DNA of 64,000 bases from positions 1 to 64,000 of the forward strand of contig NW_026577926.1 in NCBI RefSeq assembly GCF_029407905.1. The letters are read 5' to 3'. The stretch's first letter is position 1. Each line of letters starts with the position of its first letter. A model generated the notes under the pieces. That model was not told the DNA's origin. It saw only the letters and a list, made by a program, of their open reading frames with translations, and searched no databases. Made by a program: the position numbers and the translations under genes. Positions 35,382-46,621 of this stretch are shown here, piece by piece. This DNA comes from Bubalus kerabau (lineage: Eukaryota > Chordata > Mammalia > Artiodactyla > Bovidae).

Positions 35382-36786
35382 TGCCTCTGAGAGGCGAGGG
35401 ATCCTGTGGAGGTGGCGGGGCCCCTCGGGACTCCGCTGGGTCTGGCGCAACGGAAGAGGGCCTCACCTCGAGGGGAGGCAGGCACCTCAGGCTTCCTCTG
35501 CGTTTCGGACTCCGACCGCAGGGTCCCTGCAGAGTTGGGACAGGAGAGTCAGGCCTCGTCTTGTCTGAGGGAGGGAACCCCGCTGGCCTCTCGAGTTGCT
35601 CAGGGGGTCTCAGGCCCCTCGTCGAGCTGTGTGTGGAACCCGCGGGTCTTTGCGGACGATGCACGGGGGTGGCAGTGCCCCTTCGTGTTGTGCCTTCACC
35701 CACAGGGTTGCCTTCGAAGAGGGGTCCGGGCCTCGGGTCCTTCTCAAGAGCGGACCGGGGAATCGGGGGCGTTCGGCCTGTGGCCCCACCCACGTGGCTC
35801 GTCTCGAATTTCCTCGTGAGACCGGCCTCATCCTGAGGTGCGCCGGGAAGGCCGGGAACCCCTTCCAGACCACGCAGGGGAATCGCCTCTCCTGTCGCGA
35901 TCAGGAGGGGAGAAGGGGCTCAGAGGAAGCGGTGCCGGGACCCTCGGTGTTCCCCTCGGGGGAACCCGGCGTGTCGGGGGACTTTTGGGGGTCGCAGGAA
36001 GGCTGTCAGGGACCGTCTCGCCCTTCAGGGCGGAACAGGGGACTTCCCTTGAGACGCCGTCGCGGGCAAGGGCCTCATCTGGCCAAGCGGTGGGAACCAC
36101 GTGGTTTTTCTCGAGTTGCGGCGGCATTCTCGAGTTACGACGGGGATCTCAGCCTTCCCCTTGGGTTGGCCCTGGGAAGCCCAATCTTCCCCTCGGGTTG
36201 CGAGGGAAAGCTGGGGGTGGCGCTCGAGTCACTGCAGGGCCTAAGAGACCTCACCTAAGCGTGTGTCCGGGACCTAATTTTCCTCTCCAGGGAAGGCAGG
36301 GATCTCGGGGTTGCATTCCAGGCTCCCCCGGGGAGTCAGGCCTCGTCTCGAGGGGAAGCCAAGGACTCCGCTCTCCTCTCGAGTCGCGACGCGGGTCTCT
36401 TGGAGCCCCCTGAGCGGCCTCAAGGGAGTCCAGCCTCCTCTTCCGTTTGGAGAGAGGACCCGGGATTGCTCTCCAGGCCATGCAGGAAAAGAAGGCCCTC
36501 AGCTCGCGAGGACGGGGGCGTCTCAGGGGTTTCCTCGAGCTGCGGCGCCCGTGGGGGTTTTCTCCCGAGGCACGACGAGGATCTCAGGGAGCCTCTCGTG
36601 CGGCGCCAGGGAAGTCAGGTCTCCATGCGCGTGGCGAGGGGGAGCGCGTCCTGGCTCTCGAGTCACGGGAGGGGACTAGGGCCTCGAGACGCGTTGAAGA
36701 AGGACTCTCGAGGTCTTTGTCGGGGGGCGGCGGGAAACCCTCGTGTCCCTCGCCTTCTGCCGGGGACCTTAGGGAACTTCCCAGGG
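35382..36786 (+). repeat. Satellite unit M27 (1,405 bp)
   Basis: A-to-G at 35,571, CATCTGGCC at 36,081, CCTAAGAG at 36,242. Close to M30, which differs at the last site. Confidence 0.9.
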
Positions 36787-38191
36787 TGCCTCTGAGAGGC
36801 GAGGGATCCTGTGGAGGTGGCGGGGCCCCTCGGGACTCCGCTGGGTCTGGCGCAACGGAAGAGGGCCTCACCTCGAGGGGAGGCAGGCACCTCAGGCTTC
36901 CTCTGCGTTTCGGACTCCGACCGCAGGGTCCCTGCAGAGTTGGGACAGGAGAGTCAGGCCTCGTCTTGTCTGAGGAAGGGAACCCCGCTGGCCTCTCGAG
37001 TTGCTCAGGGGGTCTCAGGCCCCTCGTCCAGCTGTGTGTGGAACCCGCGGGTCTTTGCGGACGATGCACGGGGGTGGCAGTGCCCCTTCGTGTTGTGCCT
37101 TCACCCACAGGGTTGCCTTCGAAGAGGGGTCCGGGCCTCGGGTCCTTCTCAAGAGCGGACCGGGGAATCGGGGGCGTTCGGCCTGTGGCCCCACCCACGT
37201 GGCTCGTCTCGAATTTCCTCGTGAGACCGGCCTCATCCTGAGGTGCGCCGGGAAGGCCGGGAACCCCTTCCAGACCACGCAGGGGAATCGCCTCTCCTGT
37301 CGCGATCAGGAGGGGAGAAGGGGCTCAGAGGAAGCGGTGCCGGGACCCTCGGTGTTCCCCTCGGGGGAACCCGGCGTGTCGGGGGACTTTTGGGGGTCGC
37401 AGGAAGGCTGTCAGGGACCGTCTCGCCCTTCAGGGCGGAACAGGGGACTTCCCTTGAGACGCCGTCGCGGGCAAGGGCCTCATCTGGCCAAGCGGTGGGA
37501 ACCACGTGGTTTTTCTCGAGTTGCGGCGGCATTCTCGAGTTACGACGGGGATCTCAGCCTTCCCCTTGGGTTGGCCCTGGGAAGCCCAATCTTCCCCTCG
37601 GGTTGCGAGGGAACGCTGGGGGTGGCGCTCGAGTCACTGCAGGGCCGAAGAGACCTCACCTAAGCGTGTGTCCGGGACCTAATTTTCCTCTCCAGGGAAG
37701 GCAGGGATCTCGGGGTTGCATTCCAGGCTCCCCCGGGGAGTCAGGCCTCGTCTCGAGGGGAAGCCAAGGACTCCGCTCTCCTCTCGAGTCGCGACGCGGG
37801 TCTCTTGGAGCCCCCTGAGCGGCCTCAAGGGAGTCCAGCCTCCTCTTCCGTTTGGAGAGAGGACCCGGGATTGCTCTCCAGGCCATGCAGGAAAAGAAGG
37901 CCCTCAGCTCGCGAGGACGGGGGCGTCTCAGGGGTTTCCTCGAGCTGCGGCGCCCGTGGGGGTTTTCTCCCGAGGCACGACGAGGATCTCAGGGAGCCTC
38001 TCGTGCGGCGCCAGGGAAGTCAGGTCTCCATGCGCGTGGCGAGGGGGAGCGCGTCCTGGCTCTCGAGTCACGGGAGGGGACTAGGGCCTCGAGACGCGTT
38101 GAAGAAGGACTCTCGAGGTCTTTGTCGGGGGGCGGCGGGAAACCCTCGTGTCCCTCGCCTTCTGCCGGGGACCTTAGGGAACTTCCCAGGG
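36787..38191 (+). repeat. Satellite unit M28 (1,405 bp)
   Basis: Repeats M25: variants at 37,029, 37,486 and 37,614. Confidence 0.9.
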
Positions 38192-39596
38192 TGCCTCTGA
38201 GAGGCGAGGGATCCTGTGGAGGTGGCGGGGCCCCTCGGGACTCCGCTGGGTCTGGCGCAACGGAAGAGGGCCTCACCTCGAGGGGAGGCAGGCACCTCAG
38301 GCTTCCTCTGCGTTTCGGACTCTGACCGCAGGGTCCCTGCAGAGTTGGGACAGGAGAGTCAGGCCTCGTCTTGTCTGAGGAAGGGAACCCCGCTGGCCTC
38401 TCGAGTTGCTCAGGGGGTCTCAGGCCCCTCGTCGAGCTGTGTGTGGAACCCGCGGGTCTTTGCGGACGATGCACGGGGGTGGCAGTGCCCCTTCGTGTTG
38501 TGCCTTCACCCACAGGGTTGCCTTCGAAGAGGGGTCCGGGCCTCGGGTCCTTCTCAAGAGCGGACCGGGGAATCGGGGGCGTTCGGCCTGTGGCCCCACC
38601 CACGTGGCTCGTCTCGAATTTCCTCGTGAGACCGGCCTCATCCTGAGGTGCGCCGGGAAGGCCGGGAACCCCTTCCAGACCACGCAGGGGAATCGCCTCT
38701 CCTGTCGCGATCAGGAGGGGAGAAGGGGCTCAGAGGAAGCGGTGCCGGGACCCTCGGTGTTCCCCTCGGGGGAACCCGGCGTGTCGGGGGACTTTTGGGG
38801 GTCGCAGGATGGCTGTCAGGGACCGTCTCGCCCTTCAGGGCGGAACAGGGGACTTCCCTTGAGACGCCGTCGCGGGCAAGGGCCTCATCTTGCCAAGCGG
38901 TGGGAACCACGTGGTTTTTCTCGAGTTGCGGCGGCATTCTCGAGTTACGACGGGGATCTCAGCCTTCCCCTTGGGTTGGCCCTGGGAAGCCCAATCTTCC
39001 CCTCGGGTTGCGAGGGAAAGCTGGGGGTGGCGCTCGAGTCACTGCAGGGCCGAAGAGACCTCACCTAAGCGTGTGTCCGGGACCTAATTTTCCTCTCCAG
39101 GGAAGGCAGGGATCTCGGGGTTGCATTCCAGGCTCCCCCGGGGAGTCAGGCCTCGTCTCGAGGGGAAGCCAAGGACTCCGCTCTCCTCTCGAGTCGCGAC
39201 GCGGGTCTCTTGGAGCCCCCTGAGCGGCCTCAAGGGAGTCCAGCCTCCTCTTCCGTTTGGAGAGAGGACCCGGGATTGCTCTCCAGGCCATGCAGGAAAA
39301 GAAGGCCCTCAGCTCGCGAGGACGGGGGCGTCTCAGGGGTTTCCTCGAGCTGCGGCGCCCGTGGGGGTTTTCTCCCGAGGCACGACGAGGATCTCAGGGA
39401 GCCTCTCGTGCGGCGCCAGGGAAGTCAGGTCTCCATGCGCGTGGCGAGGGGGAGCGCGTCCTGGCTCTCGAGTCACGGGAGGGGACTAGGGCCTCGAGAC
39501 GCGTTGAAGAAGGACTCTCGAGGTCTTTGTCGGGGGGCGGCGGGAAACCCTCGTGTCCCTCGCCTTCTGCCGGGGACCTTAGGGAACTTCCCAGGG
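38192..39596 (+). repeat. Satellite unit M29 (1,405 bp)
   Basis: Repeats M26: variants at 38,323 and 38,810. Confidence 0.9.
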
Positions 39597-41001
39597 TGCC
39601 TCTGAGAGGCGAGGGATCCTGTGGAGGTGGCGGGGCCCCTCGGGACTCCGCTGGGTCTGGCGCAACGGAAGAGGGCCTCACCTCGAGGGGAGGCAGGCAC
39701 CTCAGGCTTCCTCTGCGTTTCGGACTCCGACCGCAGGGTCCCTGCAGAGTTGGGACAGGAGAGTCAGGCCTCGTCTTGTCTGAGGGAGGGAACCCCGCTG
39801 GCCTCTCGAGTTGCTCAGGGGGTCTCAGGCCCCTCGTCGAGCTGTGTGTGGAACCCGCGGGTCTTTGCGGACGATGCACGGGGGTGGCAGTGCCCCTTCG
39901 TGTTGTGCCTTCACCCACAGGGTTGCCTTCGAAGAGGGGTCCGGGCCTCGGGTCCTTCTCAAGAGCGGACCGGGGAATCGGGGGCGTTCGGCCTGTGGCC
40001 CCACCCACGTGGCTCGTCTCGAATTTCCTCGTGAGACCGGCCTCATCCTGAGGTGCGCCGGGAAGGCCGGGAACCCCTTCCAGACCACGCAGGGGAATCG
40101 CCTCTCCTGTCGCGATCAGGAGGGGAGAAGGGGCTCAGAGGAAGCGGTGCCGGGACCCTCGGTGTTCCCCTCGGGGGAACCCGGCGTGTCGGGGGACTTT
40201 TGGGGGTCGCAGGAAGGCTGTCAGGGACCGTCTCGCCCTTCAGGGCGGAACAGGGGACTTCCCTTGAGACGCCGTCGCGGGCAAGGGCCTCATCTGGCCA
40301 AGCGGTGGGAACCACGTGGTTTTTCTCGAGTTGCGGCGGCATTCTCGAGTTACGACGGGGATCTCAGCCTTCCCCTTGGGTTGGCCCTGGGAAGCCCAAT
40401 CTTCCCCTCGGGTTGCGAGGGAAAGCTGGGGGTGGCGCTCGAGTCACTGCAGGGCCGAAGAGACCTCACCTAAGCGAGTGTCCGGGACCTAATTTTCCTC
40501 TCCAGGGAAGGCAGGGATCTCGGGGTTGCATTCCAGGCTCCCCCGGGGAGTCAGGCCTCGTCTCGAGGGGAAGCCAAGGACTCCGCTCTCCTCTCGAGTC
40601 GCGACGCGGGTCTCTTGGAGCCCCCTGAGCGGCCTCAAGGGAGTCCAGCCTCCTCTTCCGTTTGGAGAGAGGACCCGGGATTGCTCTCCAGGCCATGCAG
40701 GAAAAGAAGGCCCTCAGCTCGCGAGGACGGGGGCGTCTCAGGGGTTTCCTCGAGCTGCGGCGCCCGTGGGGGTTTTCTCCCGAGGCACGACGAGGATCTC
40801 AGGGAGCCTCTCGTGCGGCGCCAGGGAAGTCAGGTCTCCATGCGCGTGGCGAGGGGGAGCGCGTCCTGGCTCTCGAGTCACGGGAGGGGACTAGGGCCTC
40901 GAGACGCGTTGAAGAAGGACTCTCGAGGTCTTTGTCGGGGGGCGGCGGGAAACCCTCGTGTCCCTCGCCTTCTGCCGGGGACCTTAGGGAACTTCCCAGG
41001 G
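39597..41001 (+). repeat. Satellite unit M30 (1,405 bp)
   Basis: Repeats M27 at 39,786 and 40,296 but has CCGAAGAG at 40,457 and a private T-to-A at 40,477. It is the last unit with the trimer marker. Confidence 0.9.
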
Positions 41002-42406
41002 TGCCTCTGAGAGGCGAGGGATCCTGTGGAGGTGGCGGGGCCCCTCGGGACTCCGCTGGGTCTGGCGCAACGGAAGAGGGCCTCACCTCGAGGGGAGGCA
41101 GGCACCTCAGGCTTCCTCTGCGTTTCGGACTCCGACCGCAGGGTCCCTGCAGAGTTGGGACAGGAGAGTCAGGCCTCGTCTTGTCTGAGGAAGGGAACCC
41201 CGCTGGCCTCTCGAGTTGCTCAGGGGGTCTCAGGCCCCTCGTCGAGCTGTGTGTGGAACCCGCGGGTCTTTGCGGACGATGCACGGGGGTGGCAGTGCCC
41301 CTTCGTGTTGTGCCTTCACCCACAGGGTTGCCTTCGAAGAGGGGTCCGGGCCTCGGGTCCTTCTCAAGAGCGGACCGGGGAATCGGGGGCGTTCGGCCTG
41401 TGGCCCCACCCACGTGGCTCGTCTCGAATTTCCTCGTGAGACCGGCCTCATCCTGAGGTGCGCCGGGAAGGCCGGGAACCCCTTCCAGACCACGCAGGGG
41501 AATCGCCTCTCCTGTCGCGATCAGGAGGGGAGAAGGGGCTCAGAGGAAGCGGTGCCGGGACCCTCGGTGTTCCCCTCGGGGGAACCCGGCGTGTCGGGGG
41601 ACTTTTGGGGGTCGCAGGAAGGCTGTCAGGGACCGTCGCGCCCTTCAGGGCGGAACAGGGGACTTCCCTTGAGACGCCGTCGCGGGCAAGGGCCTCATCT
41701 TGCCAAGCGGTGGGAACCACGTGGCTTTTCTCGAGTTGCGGCGGCATTCTCGAGTTACGACGGGGATCTCAGCCTTCCCCTTGGGTTGGCCCTGGGAAGC
41801 CCAATCTTCCCCTCGGGTTGCGAGGGAAAGCTGGGGGTGGCGCTCGAGTCACTGCAGGGCCGAAGAGACCTCACCTAAGCGTGTGTCCGGGACCTAATTT
41901 TCCTCTCCAGGGAAGGCAGGGATCTCGGGGTTGCATTCCAGGCTCCCCCGGGGAGTCAGGCCTCGTCTCGAGGGGAAGCCAAGGACTCCGCTCTCCTCTC
42001 GAGTCGCGACGCGGGTCTCTTGGAGCCCCCTGAGCGGCCTCAAGGGAGTCCAGCCTCCTCTTCCGTTTGGAGAGAGGACCCGGGATTGCTCTCCAGGCCA
42101 TGCAGGAAAAGAAGGCCCTCAGCTCGCGAGGACGGGGGCGTCTCCGGGGTTTCCTCGAGCTGCGGCGCCCGTGGGGGTTTTCTCCCGAGGCACGACGAGG
42201 ATCTCAGGGAGCCTCTCGTGCGGCGCCAGGGAAGTCAGGTCTCCATGCGCGTGGCGAGGGGGAGCGCGTCCTGGCTCTCGAGTCACGGGAGGGGACTAGG
42301 GCCTCGAGACGCGTTGAAGAAGGACTCTCGAGGTCTTTGTTGGGGGGCGGCGGGAAACCCTCGTGTCCCTCGCCTTCTGCCGGGGACCTTAGGGAACTTC
42401 CCAGGG
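41002..42406 (+). repeat. Satellite unit M31 (1,405 bp)
   Basis: T-to-G at 41,638, T-to-C at 41,725 (breaks the palindrome arm), A-to-C at 42,145 (TCTCCGGGG, later common near and in type B) and C-to-T at 42,341. Confidence 0.9.
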
Positions 42407-43811
42407 TGCCTCTGAGAGGCGAGGGATCCTGTGGAGGTGGCGGGGCCCCTCGGGACTCCGCTGGGTCTGGCGCAACGGAAGAGGGCCTCACCTCGAGGGG
42501 AGGCAGGCACCTCAGGCTTCCTCTGCGTTTCGGACTCCGACCGCAGGGTCCCTGCAGAGTTGGGACAGGAGAGTCAGGCCTCGTCTTGTCTGAGGAAGGG
42601 AACCCCGCTGGCCTCTCGAGTTGCTCAGGGGGTCTCAGGCCCCTCGTCGAGCTGTGTGTGGAACCCGCGGGTCTTTGCGGACGATGCACGGGGGTGGCAG
42701 TGCCCCTTCGTGTTGTGCCTTCACCCACAGGGTTGCCTTCGAAGAGGGGTCCGGGCCTCGGGTCCTTCTCAAGAGCGGACCGGGGAATCGGGGGCGTTCG
42801 GCCTGTGGCCCCACCCACGTGGCTCGTCTCGAATTTCCTCGTGAGACCGGCCTCATCCTGAGGTGCGCCGGGAAGGCCGGGAACCCCTTCCAGACCACGC
42901 AGGGGAATCGCCTCTCCTGTCGCGATCAGGAGGGGAGAAGGGGCTCAGAGGAAGCGGTGCCGGGACCCTCGGTGTTCCCCTCGGGGGAACCCGGCGTGTC
43001 GGGGGACTTCTGGGGGTCGCAGGAAGGCTGTCAGGGACCGTCTCGCCCTTCAGGGCGGAACAGGGGACTTCCCTTGAGACGCCGTCGCGGGCAAGGGCCT
43101 CATCTTGCCAAGCGGTGGGAACCACGTGGTTTTTCTCGAGTTGCGGCGGCATTCTCGAGTTACGACGGGGATCTCAGCCTTCCCCTTGGGTTGGCCCTGG
43201 GAAGCCCAATCTTCCCCTCGGGTTGCGAGGGAAAGCTGGGGGTGGCGCTCGAGTCACTGCAGGGCCGAAGAGACCTCACCTAAGCGTGTGTCCGGGACCT
43301 AATTTTCCCCTCCAGGGAAGGCCGGGATCTCGGGGTTGCATTCCAGGCTCCCCCGGGGAGTCAGGCCTCGTCTCGAGGGGAAGCCAAGGACTCCGCTCTC
43401 CTCTCGAGTCGCGACGCGGGTCTCTTGGAGCCCCCTGAGCGGCCTCAAGGGAGTCCAGCCTCCTCTTCCGTTTGGAGAGAGGACCCGGGATTGCTCTCCA
43501 GGCCATGCAGGAAAAGAAGGCCCTCAGCTCGCGAGGACGGGGGCGTCTCAGGGGTTTCCTCGAGCTGCGGCGCCCGTGGGGGTTTTCTCCCGAGGCACGA
43601 CGAGGATCTCAGGGAGCCTCTCGTGCGGCGCCAGGGAAGTCAGGTCTCCATGCGCGTGGCGAGGGGGAGCGCGTCCTGGCTCTCGAGTCACGGGAGGGGA
43701 CTAGGGCCTCGAGACGCGTTGAAGAAGGACTCTCGAGGTCTTTGTCGGGGGGCGGCGGGAAACCCTCGTGTCCCTCGCCTTCTGCCGGGGACCTTAGGGA
43801 GCTTCCCAGGG
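42407..43811 (+). repeat. Satellite unit M32 (1,405 bp)
   Basis: T-to-C at 43,010 and 43,309, GAAGGCCGGG state, and GGAGCTTCC at 43,801. Confidence 0.9.
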
Positions 43812-45216
43812 TGCCTCTGAGAGGCGAGGGATCCTGTGGAGGTGGCGGGGCCCCTCGGGACTCCGCTGGGTCTGGCGCAACGGAAGAGGGCCTCACCTCG
43901 AGGGGAGGCAGGCACCTCAGGCTTCCTCTGCGTTTCGGACTCCGACCGCAGGGTCCCTGCAGAGTTGGGACAGGAGAGTCAGGCCTCGTCTTGTCTGAGG
44001 AAGGGAACCCCGCTGGCCTCTCGAGTTGCTCAGGGGGTCTCAGGCCCCTCGTCGAGCTGTGTGTGGAACCCGCGGGTCTTTGCGAACGATGCACGGGGGT
44101 GGCAGTGCCCCTTCGTGTTGTGCCTTCACCCACAGGGTTGCCTTCGAAGAGGGGTCCGGGCCTCGGGTCCTTCTCAAGAGCGGACCGGGGAATCGGGGGC
44201 GTTCGGCCTGTGGCCCCACCCACGTGGCTCGTCTCGAATTTCCTCGTGAGACCGGCCTCATCCTGAGGTGCGCCGGGAAGGCCGGGAACCCCTTCCAGAC
44301 CACGCAGGGGAATCGCCTCTCCTGTCGCGATCAGGAGGGGAGAAGGGGCTCAGAGGAAGCGGTGCCGGGACCCTCGGTGTTCCCCTCGGGGGAACCCGGC
44401 GTGTCGGGGGACTTTTGGGGGTCGCAGGAAGGCTGTCAGGGACCGTCTCGCCCTTCAGGGCGGAACAGGGGACTTCCCTTGAGACGCCGTCGCGGGCAAG
44501 GGCCTCATCTTGCCAAGCGGTGGGAACCACGTGGTTTTTCTCGAGTTGCGGCGGCATTCTCGAGTTACGACGGGGATCTCAGCCTTCCCCTTGGGTTGGC
44601 CCTGGGAAGCCCAATCTTCCCCTCGGGTTGCGAGGGAAAGCTGGGGGTGGCGCTCGAGTCACTGCAGGGCCTAAGAGACCTCACCTAAGCGTGTGTCCGG
44701 GACCTAATTTTCCTCTCCAGGGAAGGCAGGGATCTCGGGGTTGCATTCCAGGCTCCCCCGGGGAGTCAGGCCTCGTCTCGAGGGGAAGCCAAGGACTCCG
44801 CTCTCCTCTCGAGTCGCGACGCGGGTCTCTTGGAGCCCCCTGAGCGGCCTCAAGGGAGTCCAGCCTCCTCTTCCGTTTGGAGAGAGGACCCGGGATTGCT
44901 CTCCAGGCCATGCAGGAAAAGAAGGCCCTCAGCTCGCGAGGACGGGGGCGTCTCAGGGGTTTCCTCGAGCTGCGGCGCCCGTGGGGGTTTTCTCCCGAGG
45001 CACGACGAGGATCTCAGGGAGCCTCTCGTGCGGCGCCAGGGAAGTCAGGTCTCCATGCGCGTGGCGAGGGGGAGCGCGTCCTGGCTCTCGAGTCACGGGA
45101 GGGGACTAGGGCCTCGAGACGCGTTGAAGAAGGACTCTCGAGGTCTTTGTCGGGGGGCGGCGGGAAACCCTCGTGTCCCTCGCCTTCTGCCGGGGACCTT
45201 AGGGAACTTCCCAGGG
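43812..45216 (+). repeat. Satellite unit M33 (1,405 bp)
   Basis: Private G-to-A at 44,085. CCTAAGAG at 44,672, GGCAGG state. Confidence 0.9.
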
Positions 45217-46621
45217 TGCCTCTGAGAGGCGAGGGATCCTGTGGAGGTGGCGGGGCCCCTCGGGACTCCGCTGGGTCTGGCGCAACGAAAGAGGGCCTCA
45301 CCTCGAGGGGAGGCAGGCACCTCAGGCTTCCTCTGCGTTTCGGACTCCGACCGCAGGGTCCCTGCAGAGTTGGGACAGGAGAGTCAGGCCTCGTCTTGTC
45401 TGAGGAAGGGAACCCCGCTGGCCTCTCGAGTTGCTCAGGGGGTCTCAGGCCCCTCGTCGAGCTGTGTGTGGAACCCGCGGGTCTTTGCGGACGATGCACG
45501 GGGGTGGCAGTGCCCCTTCGTGTTGTGCCTTCACCCACAGGGTTGCCTTCGAAGAGGGGTCCGGGCCTCGGGTCCTTCTCAAGAGCGGACCGGGGAATCG
45601 GGGGCGTTCGGCCTGTGGCCCCACCCACGTGGCTCGTCTCGAATTTCCTCGTGAGACCGGCCTCATCCTGAGGTGCGCCGGGAAGGCCGGGAACCCCTTC
45701 CAGACCACGCAGGGGAATCGCCTCTCCTGTCGCGATCAGGAGGGGAGAAGGGGCTCAGAGGAAGCGGTGCCGGGACTCTCGGTGTTCCCCTCGGGGGAAC
45801 CCGGCGTGTCGGGGGACTTTTGGGGGTCGCAGGAAGGCTGTCAGGGACCGTCTCGCCCTTCAGGGCGGAACAGGGGACTTCCCTTGAGACGCCGTCGCGG
45901 GCAAGGGCCTCATCTTGCCAAGCGGTGGGAACCACGTGGCTTTTCTCGAGTTGCGGCGGCATTCTCGAGTTACGACGGGGATCTCAGCCTTCCCCTTGGG
46001 TTGGCCCTGGGAAGCCCAATCTTCCCCTCGGGTTGCGAGGGAAAGCTGGGGGTGGCGCTCGAGTCACTGCAGGGCCGAAGAGACCTCACCTAAGCGTGTG
46101 TCCGGGACCTAATTTTCCCCTCCAGGGAAGGCCGGGATCTCGGGGTTGCATTCCAGGCTCCCCCGGGGAGTCAGGCCTCGTCTCGAGGGGAAGCCAAGGA
46201 CTCCGCTCTCCTCTCGAGTCGCGACGCGGGTCTCTTGGAGCCCCCTGAGCGGCCTCAAGGGAGTCCAGCCTCCTCTTCCGTTTGGAGAGAGGACCCGGGA
46301 TTGCTCTCCAGGCCATGCAGGAAAAGAAGGCCCTCAGCTCGCGAGGACGGGGGCGTCTCAGGGGTTTCCTCGAGCTGCGGCGCCCGTGGGGGTTTTCTCC
46401 CGAGGCACGACGAGGATCTCAGGGAGCCTCTCGTGCGGCGCCAGGGAAGTCAGGTCTCCATGCGCGTGGCGAGGGGGAGCGCGTCCTGGCTCTCGAGTCA
46501 CGGGAGGGGACTAGGGCCTCGAGACGCGTTGAAGAAGGACTCTCGAGGTCTTTGTCGGGGGGCGGCGGGAAACCCTCGTGTCCCTCGCCTTCTGCCGGGG
46601 ACCTTAGGGAACTTCCCAGGG
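45217..46621 (+). repeat. Satellite unit M34 (1,405 bp)
   Basis: G-to-A at 45,288, C-to-T at 45,777, T-to-C at 45,940 and 46,119. GAAGGCCGGG state as in M32. Confidence 0.9.

Larger units (their letters stand above)
31357..35571 (+). repeat. Trimer higher-order repeat, copy 1 (4,215 bp)
   Basis: This three-unit block matches the following 4,215 bp with no difference seen. Shared rare variants include GTCCAGCTG at 32,814, GAGGGAACG at 33,399, a C-to-T at 34,108 making GACTCTGAC, and AGGATGGC at 34,595. Each recurs exactly 4,215 bp later. The left limit is the A at 31,356, where the partner at 35,571 has G. Confidence 0.85.
35572..40456 (+). repeat. Trimer higher-order repeat, copy 2 plus 670-bp extension
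   Basis: The variants of copy 1 recur at 37,029, 37,614, 38,323 and 38,810, and AGGGAGGG at 35,571 recurs at 39,786. The identity at a 4,215-bp shift ends at 36,242 versus 40,457, where CCTAAGAG faces CCGAAGAG. The uninterrupted match is thus about 4,885 bp, longer than one trimer. Confidence 0.85.
19431..41900 (+). repeat. Array domain 3: type-A units with fixed GGCAGG state and trimeric order
   Basis: From 19,438 every unit to M31 carries GAAGGCAGGG. Two further sites vary in a patterned way. GGCCTAAGAG replaces GGCCGAAGAG in M16, M19-M24 and M27. CATCTGGCC replaces CATCTTGCC in two of every three units from M21 to M30. The second pattern marks a three-unit higher-order repeat of 4,215 bp. 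Confidence 0.8.
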
